DNA of 64,000 bases, taken from Tulasnella sp. 424. Its lineage: Eukaryota > Basidiomycota > Agaricomycetes > Cantharellales > Tulasnellaceae. The stretch is taken from NCBI GenBank assembly GCA_019633425.1, contig WSUB01000155.1:31826-95825 (forward strand). Reading direction: 5' to 3'. The notes under the pieces are model-generated. The model made no database searches, was not told the DNA's origin, and worked only from the letters and a program-made list of their open reading frames with translations. Shown here piece by piece: positions 11,641 through 24,108 of the stretch. Position numbers and translations under genes: made by a program. Positions within the stretch are counted from its first letter, which is position 1; each line of letters opens with the position of its first letter.

Positions 11641-12515
11641 AAGCCCCCCGGTACTTATGTGCCTGCGTCCCGACCGCGTAGCCACCTTATCAACCATTCA
11701 ATGCCGACTTGACAAGGAAAATCGCTGGAAATCTATATATACAGTATGTCTTCATATGTCAAATCAAATTCATTACCTTTATGGAAAACGATAAATGTTT
11801 GATACGAAACCGCTGAAGAGGCGGCTGACTTCATGGCCGTGGTCAAGAACGTGGGACGAAAGCGAGTTGGTTGATTATTATGAGCGGACGTCAGCATATA
11901 AGTGTTGTTGTGAGTGATTTATTTGCATTTAGACTAGGCCAACGGGCTGTCTTGACCATGGGGACACCCAGGTACACTGGCAGCTTCTACCGGAACGGAG
12001 ACCGGTACATGGAGGTAAGGAAAACGGAGGCTATACATCAAATATCCTACGAGATAAGGAGAAGTTAGGGCGGGCACGGAGGATTGACTGCAGAGGGTGT
12101 GCGCATTTAAATTTGTGGATTCGAAGTGGTGCCAATCTGAAGGGGCGGGGAGTGGACGTCCACGGTCACTGTCGACGTTGTAAACAAAGAATAAAAGGTC
12201 ATGGCCACGGTTGGGGGGATAAATTGGTGGTTGTGTTGGGCCATCTTGGCCGGTTGGGGCTGGGGAACTGTTTTGGTTTGTTTTCACTCCACTACACGAC
12301 TTGTCCATGGACAACGCATATTGACGTTGTCTCTCGTACAACTGGGCTCGGAACACGTGCGCCTTTACTTGTGATAACAGTTAAAATGAGATAGAAAGAA
12401 ATGGGTGGTGCTAGGGTGCTAAGAGCTTCCATTACACAGTCGGAACGAGTGCTCTCCATTGTCCCGCTAATCTTCAGAGCGGACCAATGTTGAGATCCCA
12501 GCGAATACCGCTTTT
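11641..12515. other. Long-type array spacer (right arm)
   Basis: Same long spacer type as 7205-8203, in the same orientation; most of it is the right arm of the inverted duplication. No gene seen. Confidence 0.6.
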
Positions 12516-13693
12516 TTATGATAGCGGCTCGAGGCGCAGTGTCTTCCAATCAGCAGAAAGTGTTAGACTCGCTGCTTCGCACCACTGCCTCAACCGATTG
12601 TGACTCACGAGGCGTGTCCGAATACCCCCGTTACGTGCCACAAATACCTCCTTATCGGCGGGGACAAAGATGAGACAACCCACAACCCCCGAGGTGACAA
12701 GGAAATTCGCATCATGTTGGCCTGGAGGAAGATAAACTAATTAATGCCATTGCCATCTTTAGGCAGCCTCAACCAAACTTACTTCCGTTAGTTCTCAGCA
12801 ACACAGCTGTTATGCTACCATCCTCTGTGATCGACCACGTGTGATTCCATTGGGTCCCTGAGTTATTCGAAGATTTCCTCATTATACCATACCTGGGAAA
12901 TTGTGACCTCACAGAGCTGTTGCAGCTTCTATATAGTAGCGAACCTACCACTCGGTCTGAGGACTTAAGGGCCAATTTTGTGCGTTTCCACGGATAATGA
13001 GACTCTCTCCGCTTCCCTATTTAATGAGGGCATAAATGGTATAAGCTGGGAAGTAGCAGCCGAACATACCTGAAACCTAAGAGTCCGACGTAAAGTGTCC
13101 ACCTCAAATATATTGGCTTTGCTAGAATCGGCTACGACAGCTCCATTATTATTAGGGTTGATGTAAAAATATCCGCGTTTGGTATGGTCCTCAGAATCAA
13201 CCCGAATGCGACCGACTTTCACAGTCACGGCTGACGGGGGTGGAGCCGCAGGCGAAGCGCTCGATGGGGAACTGAGAATTAGGCGGTTGTGACTCTCCTT
13301 GTCGAGTTCACTTTCGTATGTGAGACCTACCTGACCAAAGCTGGCGCGGCGGAAGGCACGGTGGCTGGCGCCGGCTGCCTTGAAGTAAATTCCGCCAGAA
13401 TTGCGCGCCTCAGGAGCTTCCAATCGTTCTGAGTCCCTTCGTCCAACATGTCATACCATCGGAGTGCCTTTCTTGAGAAAAACGGGCATACAAACTCTGC
13501 TATCCAAGCATTGTCCTTTTGCCTCCCAGCTGCGTAAGCGCGCTTGTGCACCGCCTGAACGAAGTCCTCGGCTTCTTCAGCACTCTCTCCAGTAAAGTTA
13601 AGCTCGTTATGTTCTCCTATGCGCAAGGGATACAGCTCGTAAGAACAACAGGACGGACAGGATCCGAATGTGCTCACCACTTTGACTTGCCAT
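12516..13693 (-). CDS. Gag-like array gene, copy J, intact
   Basis: ATG at 13693 (MASQS), GTGAGC...CATAG intron 1, and an open exon 2 (FTGESAEEAEDFVQAVHKRA ... RWYDMLDEGTQNDWKLL). Exon 3 is open (VKVGRIRVDSEDHTKRGYFY), exon 4 in phase (SLIIRGNAQNWPLSPQTEW), exon 5 (TQWNHTWSITEDGS), and exon 6 is open to a TAA at 12516-12518. All splice junctions keep phase, so a spliced protein of about 290 residues is expected. No signal peptide or membrane segment. Confidence 0.85.
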
Positions 13694-14248
13694 CCAGAGT
13701 CGTGGCGGGGACCTTCTGGAAGCCGCGGATATATCGGTTCTAAGCTCCGTCGAGGGCTCACTGCGCACTTGAAGCCAAATCCCAACGTGACAAGGATCTC
13801 TCAGAATATGCCAAGATGTCGCGACACTGAAAATATATTATCACGTTCACGGAGAGCGATACACTGGGTACAGAGCCACGGAGATATCGGTTCTAAGCTC
13901 CTTCGATACGAGCGCACTGCTTCTCAACCGCAGCTCCATAACCAAGCGGGCAAGCCAAATGCATATAACCTGATCGTTCAAAATATGCTCAAGATGTCTC
14001 CATACAGCAAATAAATTTTGTCACGTTCACAAATATATATATACTTGGTGCTAAACCACTCAAGGGGTAACTGGCTTCGCTGGCATCAGTCAAAGGCGTA
14101 GCGAGAGTGAGTGTTGTTGCGCGGATGTGAGCGGATGGGTCCTAAGAGCTTCCACATTGTCATATTGAATGGTCGAGACGAGTTCTCTCCAGCGTCCGCC
14201 TAATCTTTAAAAACCACCTATGTTCAGGGTTCCTATCCATGCCACGTC
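13694..14248. other. Array spacer between copies J and K
   Basis: Contains two copies of the conserved upstream element (near 13728 and 13876), a local duplication of the promoter-proximal block, then the 3' flank of copy K. No gene. Confidence 0.6.
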
Positions 14249-15422
14249 TCATGTTAGTGGCTCGAGGTGCAGTATCTTTGAGTCAGCGGAAGGCGTTAGA
14301 TTTGCCTTTTTGCACCACTATCTCAACTCGTTGTGACTCACGGCGCATGTCCAGTTACTCCCGTAATGCGCCAAGAACGCCGGCTTATCGGCGGAAACAA
14401 AAATGGGGGTATCACTGAAGTCATACAGAGCGATGAAGGCCGCATCGCATTGGCCTATGGGCAGGGGAACTGATTAATGGCATTGCTCAATCTTTAGGCC
14501 CAACTCACTTCCGTCGGTTCTCTGTAACATAGCCGTCATGTTACCATCCTCCGTTACCGACCACTTGTGGCTCCATTGCGGCCCCGGACCCGCCAACGAT
14601 CTCATCATAAAACCATGCCTGGCAAATTGTGACCTTACGAAGGGGTTGCCGGTTCTGTGGTAGCAAACTTACATATGCCTCTCCGTCTGAAGACTTAAGG
14701 ACCAATGTTGTAAATTTCCCCAGATAGCAAGGCTTTCGTCGCTCCCCTATTCATTTAGGGCATGGGCAATGCACGCTGTAAAGTAGCAGCCGAACATACC
14801 TTAACCCTAAGAGTCCGAGCCAAAGGGTCCATCTCAAATATATTGGCTTTGCTAGAATCGGCTACGACAGCTCCACGATTATGTAGGTCGATATAAAAAT
14901 ATCCTCGTTTGGTGTGGTCCGCAGAATCAACCCGAATGCGACCGATTTTCACAGTCACAGCCGGTGGTGGTGGAGCCGCCGGCGTAGGGTTCGACGGAGA
15001 ACTGAAGATTGGGCGGTTACTACTTTCCTTGTCGAATTTTCCTTTGGACGTGAGGCCTACCTGACCAAAGCCGGCGCTGCGGAAGGTACGGTCGCTGGCG
15101 CCGACGAACTTGCCGTAAATTCCCCCAAAACTGCGCGCCTCAGGAGCTGCCAATCGTTCCGAGTCTCTTCATCCAGCGTGTCATACCATACGAGTGCCTT
15201 TCTTGAGAAGCACGGGAATGCAAATTCTGCCATCCAAGTATTGTCTTTTTGCCTCCCAGCTGCGTAAGCGCGCCTGTGCATCGCCTGAACGAAGTCCTGG
15301 GCTTCTTCGGCACTCTCTCCAGTAAAGTTCAGTTCGTTATATTCCCCTATGCTCGAAAATGCAGTTCGTAAGAACAACGCGCTGAACAAGATCCGAATGT
15401 GCTCACCGCTTTGACTCGACAT
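14249..15422 (-). CDS. Gag-like array gene, copy K (exon 4 splice site altered)
   Basis: ATG at 15422 (MSSQS). Exon 2 is open (DFVQAMHRRAYAAGRQKDNT ... LVWYDTLDEETRNDWQLL) and exon 3 is open (VKIGRIRVDSADHTKRGYFY). Upstream of exon 4 the usual GGAGAG acceptor reads GACGAAAG, and the AG available gives the wrong phase. Exons 5 and 6 are present, ending at 14249-14251. Either an alternative splice is used or the copy is newly broken. Confidence 0.65.
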
Positions 15423-15989
15423 CCGACGTTGCGGGACCCTCAGGAGGGAGATACGGAGATATCGGTTTTAAACCCCTTGATGTCGCGCAGTGCGTCCAAC
15501 CCAGCCAACGTACGAATCACTCGAAGCTGGATGTCCACCTGACAAGGCACAGATCACTCAAAACATGTCAAAAATACACTGGCAGCCAATAAATTTTGTC
15601 AAGTTCACAATATACATACTTGGTGCCATGCCACTCAAGACACAACTCGCTACAGTGCCATTAGTTCGAAGCGTGGCGAGAACGAGTTTGCTGACCACGA
15701 GCGGATATCGTGAGCGGATGGGGCGGGGAAATAGTTCTGTTTGCTTCAGTCCATGACACAACACTTTCACGAACAGCACGATCCTTCACTTTCGCGTATG
15801 ACATTGACTCCGGCTTATGACAGGGACGCTTGTTCTTGAGAAAGCAGTTCAAAGGAGAATGAGAGACACGGGTGCTGCTAGGGTACTAAGGGCTTCAATG
15901 TTGTCATATTACGCAATCGGAACTAGTTCTCTGTATGACTAGCTAATTTCAACGAGCCCTAGTATGGAGGGCCCAACCCATGCCGCTAC
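15423..15989. other. Array spacer between copies K and L
   Basis: Upstream element tacggagatatcggttttaa near 15452, then the 3' flank of copy L. No gene. Confidence 0.6.
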
Positions 15990-17163
15990 TCATGACAGCA
16001 ACTCAAGGCGTAGTGTCTGTGAATCACCAGAAGGTGTTAAACCTGCTGCTTTGCACCGCTGTCTCAACCCATTGTGATCCAGTTATTCCCGTAATGTCTC
16101 AAGAACTCCTCCTTATCGGCAGCAACATGGATATCGGCATTTCTAAATATTGGATGAACGATAAAACTTGCATCGCATTGGCCTATAGGCAGAGGAACTG
16201 ATTAACGGCACTGTCCGACCTTCAGGCAGCCTAAGCCCCAACTTACTTCCGTCAGTTCTCAGTAGCATAGCCGTAATATTACCATCCTGCGTGATCGACC
16301 ACGTGTGGTTCCATTGGGGCCCCCGACCCTCCGAAGAATTCGTCATACAACCAAACCTGACCAACTGTTACCTCAATAAGGTGCTGACGGGTCGATGGTA
16401 GCAAACTTACACACGCCCCTCGGTCTGGGGACTTAAGGACCAACTTCGTAAAACTCCCCTGATAGCAACACTCTCGTTGCTCCCCTATTTATTAAAGGCA
16501 TGAGCAATATAGGTAGCTAGGAAGTAGGAGCCGAACATACCTTAAACCTAAAAGTCTGAGCCAAAGTGTCCACCTCAAATATATTGGCTTTGCTAGAATC
16601 GGCTACGACAGCTCTACGGTCATTGGTGTCTATCCAGACATATCCGGTTTTGTTATAGTCCTCCGAATTAACCCGAATGCGACCGATTTTCACAGTCACA
16701 GCTGGTGGTGGTGGAGCCGCCGGCGTAGGGCTAAAGGGGAGCCGAGGATTGGGCGCTTATGACTCCTTGTATCAGATCTTTTTCCGTACCTGAGACCTAC
16801 CTGACCAAAGCCGGGGCTGCGGAAGGTACGGTGGCTGGGTCCGGCTGCCTTGCAGTAAACTCGGCCAAAATTGCGCGCTTCAGGAGCTTCCAATCGTTCT
16901 GGGTCTCTTCGTCCAACGTCTCATACCATACGAGCGCCCTTCTTGAGAAAAGCGGGTACGCAAACTCGGCTACCCAAGCGTTGTCTTTTTGCCTCCCGGC
17001 TGCATAAGCGCGCTTGTTCACCGATTGAATAAAGTCCTGGGCTTCTTCGGCACCCTCTCCAGTAAATTTAAGTCCGTTAAGTTCTTCTATGCTCAAAAAA
17101 CGCAATTCGTAAGAACAGCGCATTGGGTAAAATGCGAATGGGCTCACCGCTTTGACTTGCCAT
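15990..17163 (-). pseudogene. Gag-like array gene, copy L, C-terminus lost
   Basis: ATG at 17163. Exon 2 (AVNKRAYAA type, DFIQSVNKRAYAAGRQKDNA), exon 3 (IGRIRVNSEDYNKTGYVWI), exon 4 (62 nt, phase kept) and exon 5 (PQWNHTWSITQDGN) are open. In exon 6 a small deletion removes the SVVS codons and shifts the frame to a stop a few codons later (near 16070), costing about 25 residues. The remaining protein could still be made. Confidence 0.7.
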
Positions 17164-18133
17164 CCAGAGTCGTCGCAGGACTTCCCAAAAGGATCCTCGG
17201 GGATATCGGGTTTAAGGCTCCCGATATGTCTACTGCGTCCCAACCGTGCAGCGACCTTTTACGAATCCTTCAAAGCCTGATACCAACCAGACGAGGACCA
17301 AATTGCAGGAAATATATCCAAGATGTCCTGATATGCCAAATCAAACTTATCACGTTCATGGAAAACGATAGATATGTATACTTTGATACTAAATCTCTCA
17401 AGAGGCAGCTGGCTCCACTGCCATCCGTCAAGAGCGTGGGGCGAGAGCGAATTAGTTCATCATTATGAGTCAACGTGAGGATATAAGTGTATGTGTGAGT
17501 AAGCTTGTCAGTGAATTTTTTGCATTTAGACTGCAAACGGGTTGTCTTGGCCCTGGGGACACCAAGCTACACTGGCCAGGCAGCTTCTACCGGGATGGAG
17601 ACCGGTACATGGAGGTTAGGGAAACGGAGGGCCATACATCAAATATTCTACGAGATACAGAGAGGTCAGGGCGGGCGCGGAGGATTGACTGTGGGTTTGT
17701 ATTTAAATTTGTGGATTCGGAGTGGTGCCAATCCGAAGGGGCGGGGAGTGGGCGTCCATAGTCACTGTCTACGTTGTGACATAGGTAAACAAATAATAGA
17801 GAGGTTCATGGGACACGGTTGGGGAGATAAAGCGGTGGTTATGTTGGGGCGTCTTGGCGGGCTGGGGCTGGGGGAACTGTTGTGGTTTGTTTTCACTCCA
17901 CTACACAACATGTCCACGGACAAGTTAACGCCATTGACGTGGTCTCTCTTAAACGTACAAATGGGCTCGGAACAGGTGCATATTTCCTTGTGATAAAAGT
18001 TTAAATGAGATGGAAGGAAATGGGTGGTGCTAGGGTGCTAAGGGCTTCCATTACACAGTCGGAACGAGTGCTCTCCATCGTCCCGCTAAACTTCAGAGCG
18101 CACTAATGTTGAGATCTCAACGAATACCGCTTC
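17164..18133. other. Long-type array spacer
   Basis: Same long spacer type as 7205-8203. Includes 'ggggatatcgggtttaag' upstream of copy L and 'gtttgttttcactccactacac' before the 3' flank of copy M. No gene. Confidence 0.65.
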
Positions 18134-19311
18134 TCATGGTAGTGGCTCGAGGTTCAGTGTCTTCCAATCAGCAAAAAGTGTTAGACTCGCCGCTTCGCAC
18201 CGCTGCCTCAACCGATTGTGACTCACGACAGGTGTTCCGATATGCCCGTTACGTGCTAAGAATAACTCCTTATCGGCGGGGACATAAATGGCACAATTCA
18301 GAACTGACGAATTGACCAGGAAATTCGCAGCGTATTGGCCTGGAGGAAGATAAACTAATAAACGCCGTTGCCCGATCTTTAGGCAGCCTCAACCAAACTT
18401 ACTTCCGTCAGTTCTCAGCAACACAGCTTTTATGTTACCATCCTCCGTGATCGACCACGTGTGACTCCATTGGGTCCCTGAACTATCCGAAGATTTCTTC
18501 ATCAAACCATACCTGGTAAATTGTGAGCTCACGGAGGTATTGCAGGTTTTATGGTAGCGAACCTACTTATCCGTCCCGGGACCTAAGGGCCAATTTCTAA
18601 GGTATCCCCTGATAACAAGACTCTCTCCGCTCCCCTATTTAATTAGGGCATAAATAATATAGGCCGGGAAGTAGCAGCCGAACATACCTGAAGACTGAGA
18701 GTCCGAGCCAAAGTGTCCACCTCAAATATCTTGGCTTTGCTGGAGTCGGCCTCAACAACTCCATAATTATAAGCGTTGATTTCAAGATATCCGCATTTGG
18801 TATGGTCACCAGAATCAACCCGAATGCGACCAATTTTCACAGTCACAGCTGATGGTGGTGGAGCCGCCGGCGTAGTGGTCGATGGAGAACTGAAGATTGG
18901 GCGGTTATGACTCTCCTCAGCGAATCCGCTTTCGGAAGTGAGACCTACCCGATCAAAGCCGGCGCTGCGGAGGGTACGGTGGCTGGTGCCGGCGGACTTG
19001 CAGTAAATTCCGCCAAGATTGCGCGCCTCAGGAGCTTCCAATCGTTCTGAGTCTCTTCGTCCAACGTGTCATACCACCGGACTGCCTTTTTGGAGAAACA
19101 CGTGCACGCAAACTCTGCTATCCAAGTATTGTCTTTTTGCCTCCCAGCTGCAAAAGCGCGCCTGTGAACCGCCTGGACGAAGCTCTCGGCTTCTTCGGCA
19201 CTCTCTCCAGTAAAGTCGAGTTCATTGTGTTCTCCTATGCTCGAAAAATATAGTCCGTAGGAACAACACGCAAGACAAGATCCGAATGGGCTCACCGCTT
19301 TGACTTGCCAT
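18134..19311 (-). CDS. Gag-like array gene, copy M, intact
   Basis: ATG at 19311 (MASQS). Exon 2 is open (FVQAVHRRAFAAGRQKDNTW ... VRWYDTLDEETQNDWKLL) and exon 3 is open (IGRIRVDSGDHTKCGYLEI). Exon 4 is 56 nt (SLVIRGYLRNWPLGPGTD), exon 5 has TQWSHTWSITEDGN, and exon 6 (QYAANFLVNS ... YVPADKELF ... LEPLP) stops at 18134-18136. All phases are consistent. Its upstream region carries the conserved element acggagatatcggctctaag near 19341. Confidence 0.85.
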
Positions 19312-19885
19312 CTAGAGTCGTTGCCGGGAGCTTCCGGACGGAGCCACGGAGATATCGGCTCTAAGCTCAGTCGAGAGGAGTGCACCGCTCTCAACCGAAG
19401 CTAAACAAACAATTAAACCAGATCCCTATAACCTGACAAGGCGCAGATCACTCAAAACATGTTCAAGGTGTCTCGACATGGCAAATATATTTCGTCACGT
19501 TCACAAATATACATATACTTGGTGCTAAACTACTCAAGAGGGAGATGGCCCCACTGACACCAGTGGGAGGCGTGACGAGAGCGAGTGCTGTTGAGCGGAT
19601 GTCAGCGGATGAGATGAGGAAATATTTTCATTTGTTTTCAGTCCATGGCAAACATTTCCACGGACAACGCCATTCCCCAACTTTCCCGTATGACATTGTG
19701 TCTGGCTTATAACAGGTGCGCCTGTACTTGAGAAAGCGGTTCCAATTAGAATGAAGTAGACGGGTAATTTTAAGGTGCTATGGTCATATTAGACACTAGC
19801 TAATAGACAGTCGAAAGGAGTTCTCTCCAGCGTCGGGCTAATCGTCAGGGAGCACCGATATTGAGGTCCCAACCCATGTCAGTTC
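19312..19885. other. Array spacer between copies M and N
   Basis: Short-type spacer: upstream region of M, then the 3' flank of N. It closely matches 26295-26846, so the M/N and Q/R neighbourhoods were probably duplicated together. No gene. Confidence 0.6.
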
Positions 19886-21078
19886 TCATAAGAGCGGTTC
19901 AAGGCGGAGTGTCTGTTCATAAAGAAGAAGTGTTAGATTTGTCGCTTTGCACCCCTGTCTCAGCCCAATATTGTGACTCACGACCCGTGTTCAGCTACCC
20001 CCGCAATCTCTACAGAACATCTCCTTATCGGCGGGAACCTGAATGACGTAGTTCAAAGATGATGGAGGGACTAGGAAACTTGCATCGTACTGGCCTGGAG
20101 GAAGATAACATGATTAATTCCCCGATCCGATCATCTTTAGGCATCCTCAGTCCAACTCACTTCCGTCAGTTCTCAGGAGCATAGCTGTAATGTTACCATC
20201 CGCTGCGATCGACCACCTGTGGCTCTACTTGGTGCTGGAATTCGCCGTCGATTTCATCATACAAGCGAACCTAGCAAATTGTGATCTCACGGAAGTGTTG
20301 CGGGGTCTGGGAGAGCGAACTTACATGGACGTCCGAGGACTCGAGAGGGAATTGCGTCCATGTCCTCTGATAGCAAGACTCTCTCCACTCCCCTATTTAC
20401 TAAGGGCATGAATAATATAGGCCAAGAAGTAGCAGCCGAACATACCTGAAACGTGAGAGTCCGACCCAAAGTGTTCACCTCAAATATACTGGCTGCTCCG
20501 GAGCTGGCAAAGAAGGATCCAAGGCGATGTACAGCGTTTATACAAAGATATCCGCTTTTGGTGGGATCCCCAGAATCTTGAACCCGAGTGCGACCGATTT
20601 TCACAGTCACACTGGCTGATGGTGGCGGGGCCGCTGGCGTAATGCTCGACGGAGAACTGAAGATTGGACGGTTATGACTCTCCTAGTCGAATCCGCTTTC
20701 GGACGTGAGACTTACCCGACCAAAGCAGGCGCTGCGGAGGGCACGGTGGCTGGCGCCGACGAACTTGCGTTAAATTTTGCCAGAATCGCGCGCTTGAGCA
20801 GCTTCCAATCGTTCTGAGTCTCTTCGTCCAACGTCTCATACTACCGGAGTGCCTTTTTCGCGAAACACGGGCATGCAAACTCTGCTATCCAAGCATTGTC
20901 TTTTTGCCTCCCAGCCGCGTAAGCGCGCCTGTGAACCGTCTGAATGAAGCCCTCGGCTTCTTCGGCACTCTCTCCAGTAAAGTCAAGCTCGTTATGCTCT
21001 CCTGTGCTCGAAAAGTTCGTTTCGTAAGAACCATACGGTGGACTAGATCCGAATGGGCTCACCGCTTTGACTTGCCAT
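19886..21078 (-). pseudogene. Gag-like array gene, copy N, nonsense mutation
   Basis: ATG at 21078. Exon 2 is open up to KKALR, where the invariant TGG of RWYDTL is TAG (plus strand cataCTAccggag near 20850). Exon 3 is present but altered (INAVHRLGSFFASSGAASIF), and exons 5 and 6 are present to 19886-19888. A single G-to-A change on the coding strand is enough to explain the stop. Confidence 0.8.
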
Positions 21079-22034
21079 CCAGAGTCGTTGCAGGAAGGAT
21101 CCACGGGGATATCGGGTTTAAACCTCCCGAATTCCCGATATGTGCACTGCGTCCTAACTGTACAGCTACCTTACGAATCATTCAAAGCTAAATGCCAACC
21201 TGACAAGGGCCAAATCACTGAAAATATATCCAAGATGTCTGGACACGTCAAATCAACTTTATCACGTTCATGGAAACGATAAATATTTTGACACTAGGCC
21301 GCTCAAGAGGCGGCTGACTCCACTGCCATCGGTCAAGAGGCTGGGGCGAGCGTGAGTTTGTTGATCATTAATTATGAGCGGACGTGAGGATATAAGTGTA
21401 TCTGTGAGTGAGCTTGTGTGTGATTTCTTTGCATTTGAACTGAAAACAGGTTGATTTGGGGACACCAAGGTATAGTTCCGACCGGAACGGGGACCTGTTA
21501 CATGGAGGTAAGGTAAACGGAAGGCCATACATCAAATATTCTACGAGATGCAGAGAGGTTAGGGCGGGCGCGGAGGATTGACTGGCCGGGGTTTGTCTTT
21601 AAATTTGGATTAGAAGTAGTGCTGACCCGAAGGAGCGGGGAGTGGGCGTCTGTCTACGTTGTGACATAGGTTACGGGTAAACAAAATGAAGAATGAATAG
21701 AGGTACCGTTGGCATGATCGGGGGAATAAATAGGTGGTTATTTTGGGGCGTCTTGGGGGGTGGGGCTAGGGAAATGTTTTGGTTTGTTTTCACTCCACTA
21801 CATGACATGTCCACGAACAACGCCATTGACGTTGTCTCTCTTAAATGTACAACGTGGCTCGGAACAGGTGCGCTTTACTTGTAATAACAGCTCAAATGAA
21901 AAGGAAGGAAACGGGTAGTGCGAGGGTGCTAAGGGCTTCCTCGTTGTCATATTACTTAGTCGGAACGAGTTCCTTCAATCATACGGCTAATCCTCAGAGA
22001 GCACTAGTAGTAAGGGCCCTACTCAGACCACTTC
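21079..22034. other. Long-type array spacer
   Basis: Same long spacer type as 7205-8203, slightly shortened. No gene. Confidence 0.6.
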
Positions 22035-23210
22035 TCATGATAGCGGCTCCAGGTGCAGGGTCTTCCAAAGCGAAGCGTGTTAGATTTACCACTTTGAATT
22101 GCTGTCCCGGCCAAATACGACTCACGACGACGCAGTTGTAGCTCTCGTATTTTGCTAGGAACCCCTCCTTATCGGCAGGAACATGAATGCCAGCACCCAG
22201 AAAGGACTGATGAACGACGAAAGTTGCATCCCATTGGCCTATGGGCAGAGGGACTGATTAAGGGTACTGCCCGATCTTTACGCAGCCTCAACCCCAACTC
22301 ACCTCCGTCGGGTCTCAGCAATGTAGCCGTCATGTTACCACCGTCCGTGATCGACCATCTGTGGTTCCATTGGGTCCCTTCAACCTCGGTAGATTTCCAC
22401 ATAAGACCATACCTGGAAAATTGTGACCTCACGGAGATGTTGCGGGTTCTGTGGTAGCGAGCCTACCTTTCCGTCCGAGGACTAAAGGGCCAATTTTGTC
22501 TCTCTGCCGCGATAACAAGACTCTCTCCGCTCCCCTATTTAATTAGGGCATGAATAATATAGGCTGGGAAGTAGCAGCCGAACACACCTTAAACCTGAGA
22601 GTCTGAGCCAAAGTGTCCACCTCAAATATAGTGGCTTTGCTGGAATCGGCTACGATCGCTCCATAATTATTACTGTTGATATAAAAATATCCGCGTTTGG
22701 TAAGGTCACCAGAATGAACCCGAATACGACCAATTTTCAGAGTCACAGCCGATGGTGGTGCTGCCGCCGGCGTCGGGTTCGACGGAGAACTGAAGATTGG
22801 GCGGTTATGAATTTCCTTGTCTAATTTGCCTTTGGACGTGAGACCTACCTGACCAAAGCCGGCGCGGCGGAAGGTACGGTTGCAAGCGCCGACGGACTTG
22901 CCGTAAATTCCCCCAAAACTGCGCGCATCAGGAGCTGCCAATCGTTCCGAGTCTCTTCATCCAACGTGGCATACCATACGAGTGCTTTTCTTGAGAAGCA
23001 CGGGAATGCAAACTCTGCCATCCAAGTATTGTCTTTTTGCCTCCCAGCTGCGTAAGCGCGCCTGTGCACCGCTTGAACGAAGTCCTGGGCTTCTTCGGCA
23101 CTCTCTCCAGTAAAGTTCAGTTCGCTATATTCCCCTATGCTCGAAGATGCAGTTCGTAAGAGCAACACGCTGAACAAGATCCGAATGAGCTCACCGCTTT
23201 GACTTGCCAT
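22035..23210 (-). CDS. Gag-like array gene, copy O
   Basis: ATG at 23210 (MASQS). Exons 2 (DFVQAVHRRAYAAGRQKDNT ... LVWYATLDEETRNDWQLL), 3 (IGRIRVHSGDLTKRGYFYI), 4 (SLVIAAERQNWPFSPRTER) and 5 (TQWNHRWSITDGGN) are open and in phase. In exon 6 a 1-2 nt loss near the end (ACACGCTTCGCTTTGGAAG) moves the frame past the normal stop at 22035-22037, so the last ~15 residues differ from the family. Confidence 0.7.
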
Positions 23211-24108
23211 CAGAGTCGTTGCCGGACCTCCCGGAAGGATCTACGGGGATATCGGGTCTAAGCCTCCCGATATGTGCACTGCGTCCCAACCGCGCAGCCA
23301 CCTTACGAATCATTCAAGGACCAAATCGCGCTGGAAATATATCCAAGATGTCTCGATACGCCAAATCAAATTTATCACGTTCACAGAAAACGATAAACAT
23401 GTATATGTTGATACTAAACCTCTCAAGAGGCAGTTGCCTTCACTGCCATCGGTCAAGAGCGTGGGGCTCGAGCGAAGTGGTTAATCATTATGAGCGGATC
23501 TGAGGATATGAGTGTATGTGTGAGTGAGCTTGTGTGTGATTTCCCCGCGTCTAGGCTGCAAACAGGGTGGCTGGGGACCAAGGTACAGTTCCGACCGGAA
23601 CGGGGACCTTATGTTACATGGAGGTAAGGTAAACGGAAGGCCATACATCAAATATTCTACGCGACGCATTAGGGCCCGGGAGGAGGATTGACTGGAGGGT
23701 TGTATGTATATTTGGATTAGATGTCGTGCTGATCCGAAGGAGCGGCGAGTGAGCGTCTGTCTATGTTGTGACAAAGGTTACGGGTAAACAAAATAAACAA
23801 TGAATAGAGGTACTGGTAGCATGATCGGGGGAATAAATAGGTGGTTATAGGGCAATGTTTTCGTTTGTTTTCACTCCACTACACGACATGTTCACTGACA
23901 GCGCCAATTGACGTTGTCTCTCTTAAACGTACAACTGGGCTCGGAACACGTGCACCTTTACTTGGCATAAAAATTCAAATGAGAATGAAGGAAACGGATG
24001 GTCCTAGGGTGCTAAGGGCTTCCATTACACTTTCGGAACGAGTGCTCTCCATCGTCCCGCGAATCTTTAGAGCGCACCAATGTTGAGATCCCAACGATTA
24101 CCGCTTTT
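23211..24108. other. Long-type array spacer
   Basis: Same long spacer type as 7205-8203 with internal deletions near 23580 and 23850. No gene. Confidence 0.6.

Larger units (their letters stand above)
10029..12404. repeat. Large inverted duplication of an array unit
   Basis: Left arm about 10029-11155 is the reverse complement of right arm about 11225-12404, separated by ~70 bp. Both arms carry, in the same order, the AAACAAACC/CCCCAGCCCC block, the 'gtaccggggggctt' block, a shortened exon 2 and exons 5-6. Both have the same internal deletion joining exon 2 directly to exon 5 (GAAGCCGAGAGCT followed by AGCGATGTCACAG). The shared deletion shows one arm was copied from the other. Confidence 0.85.
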
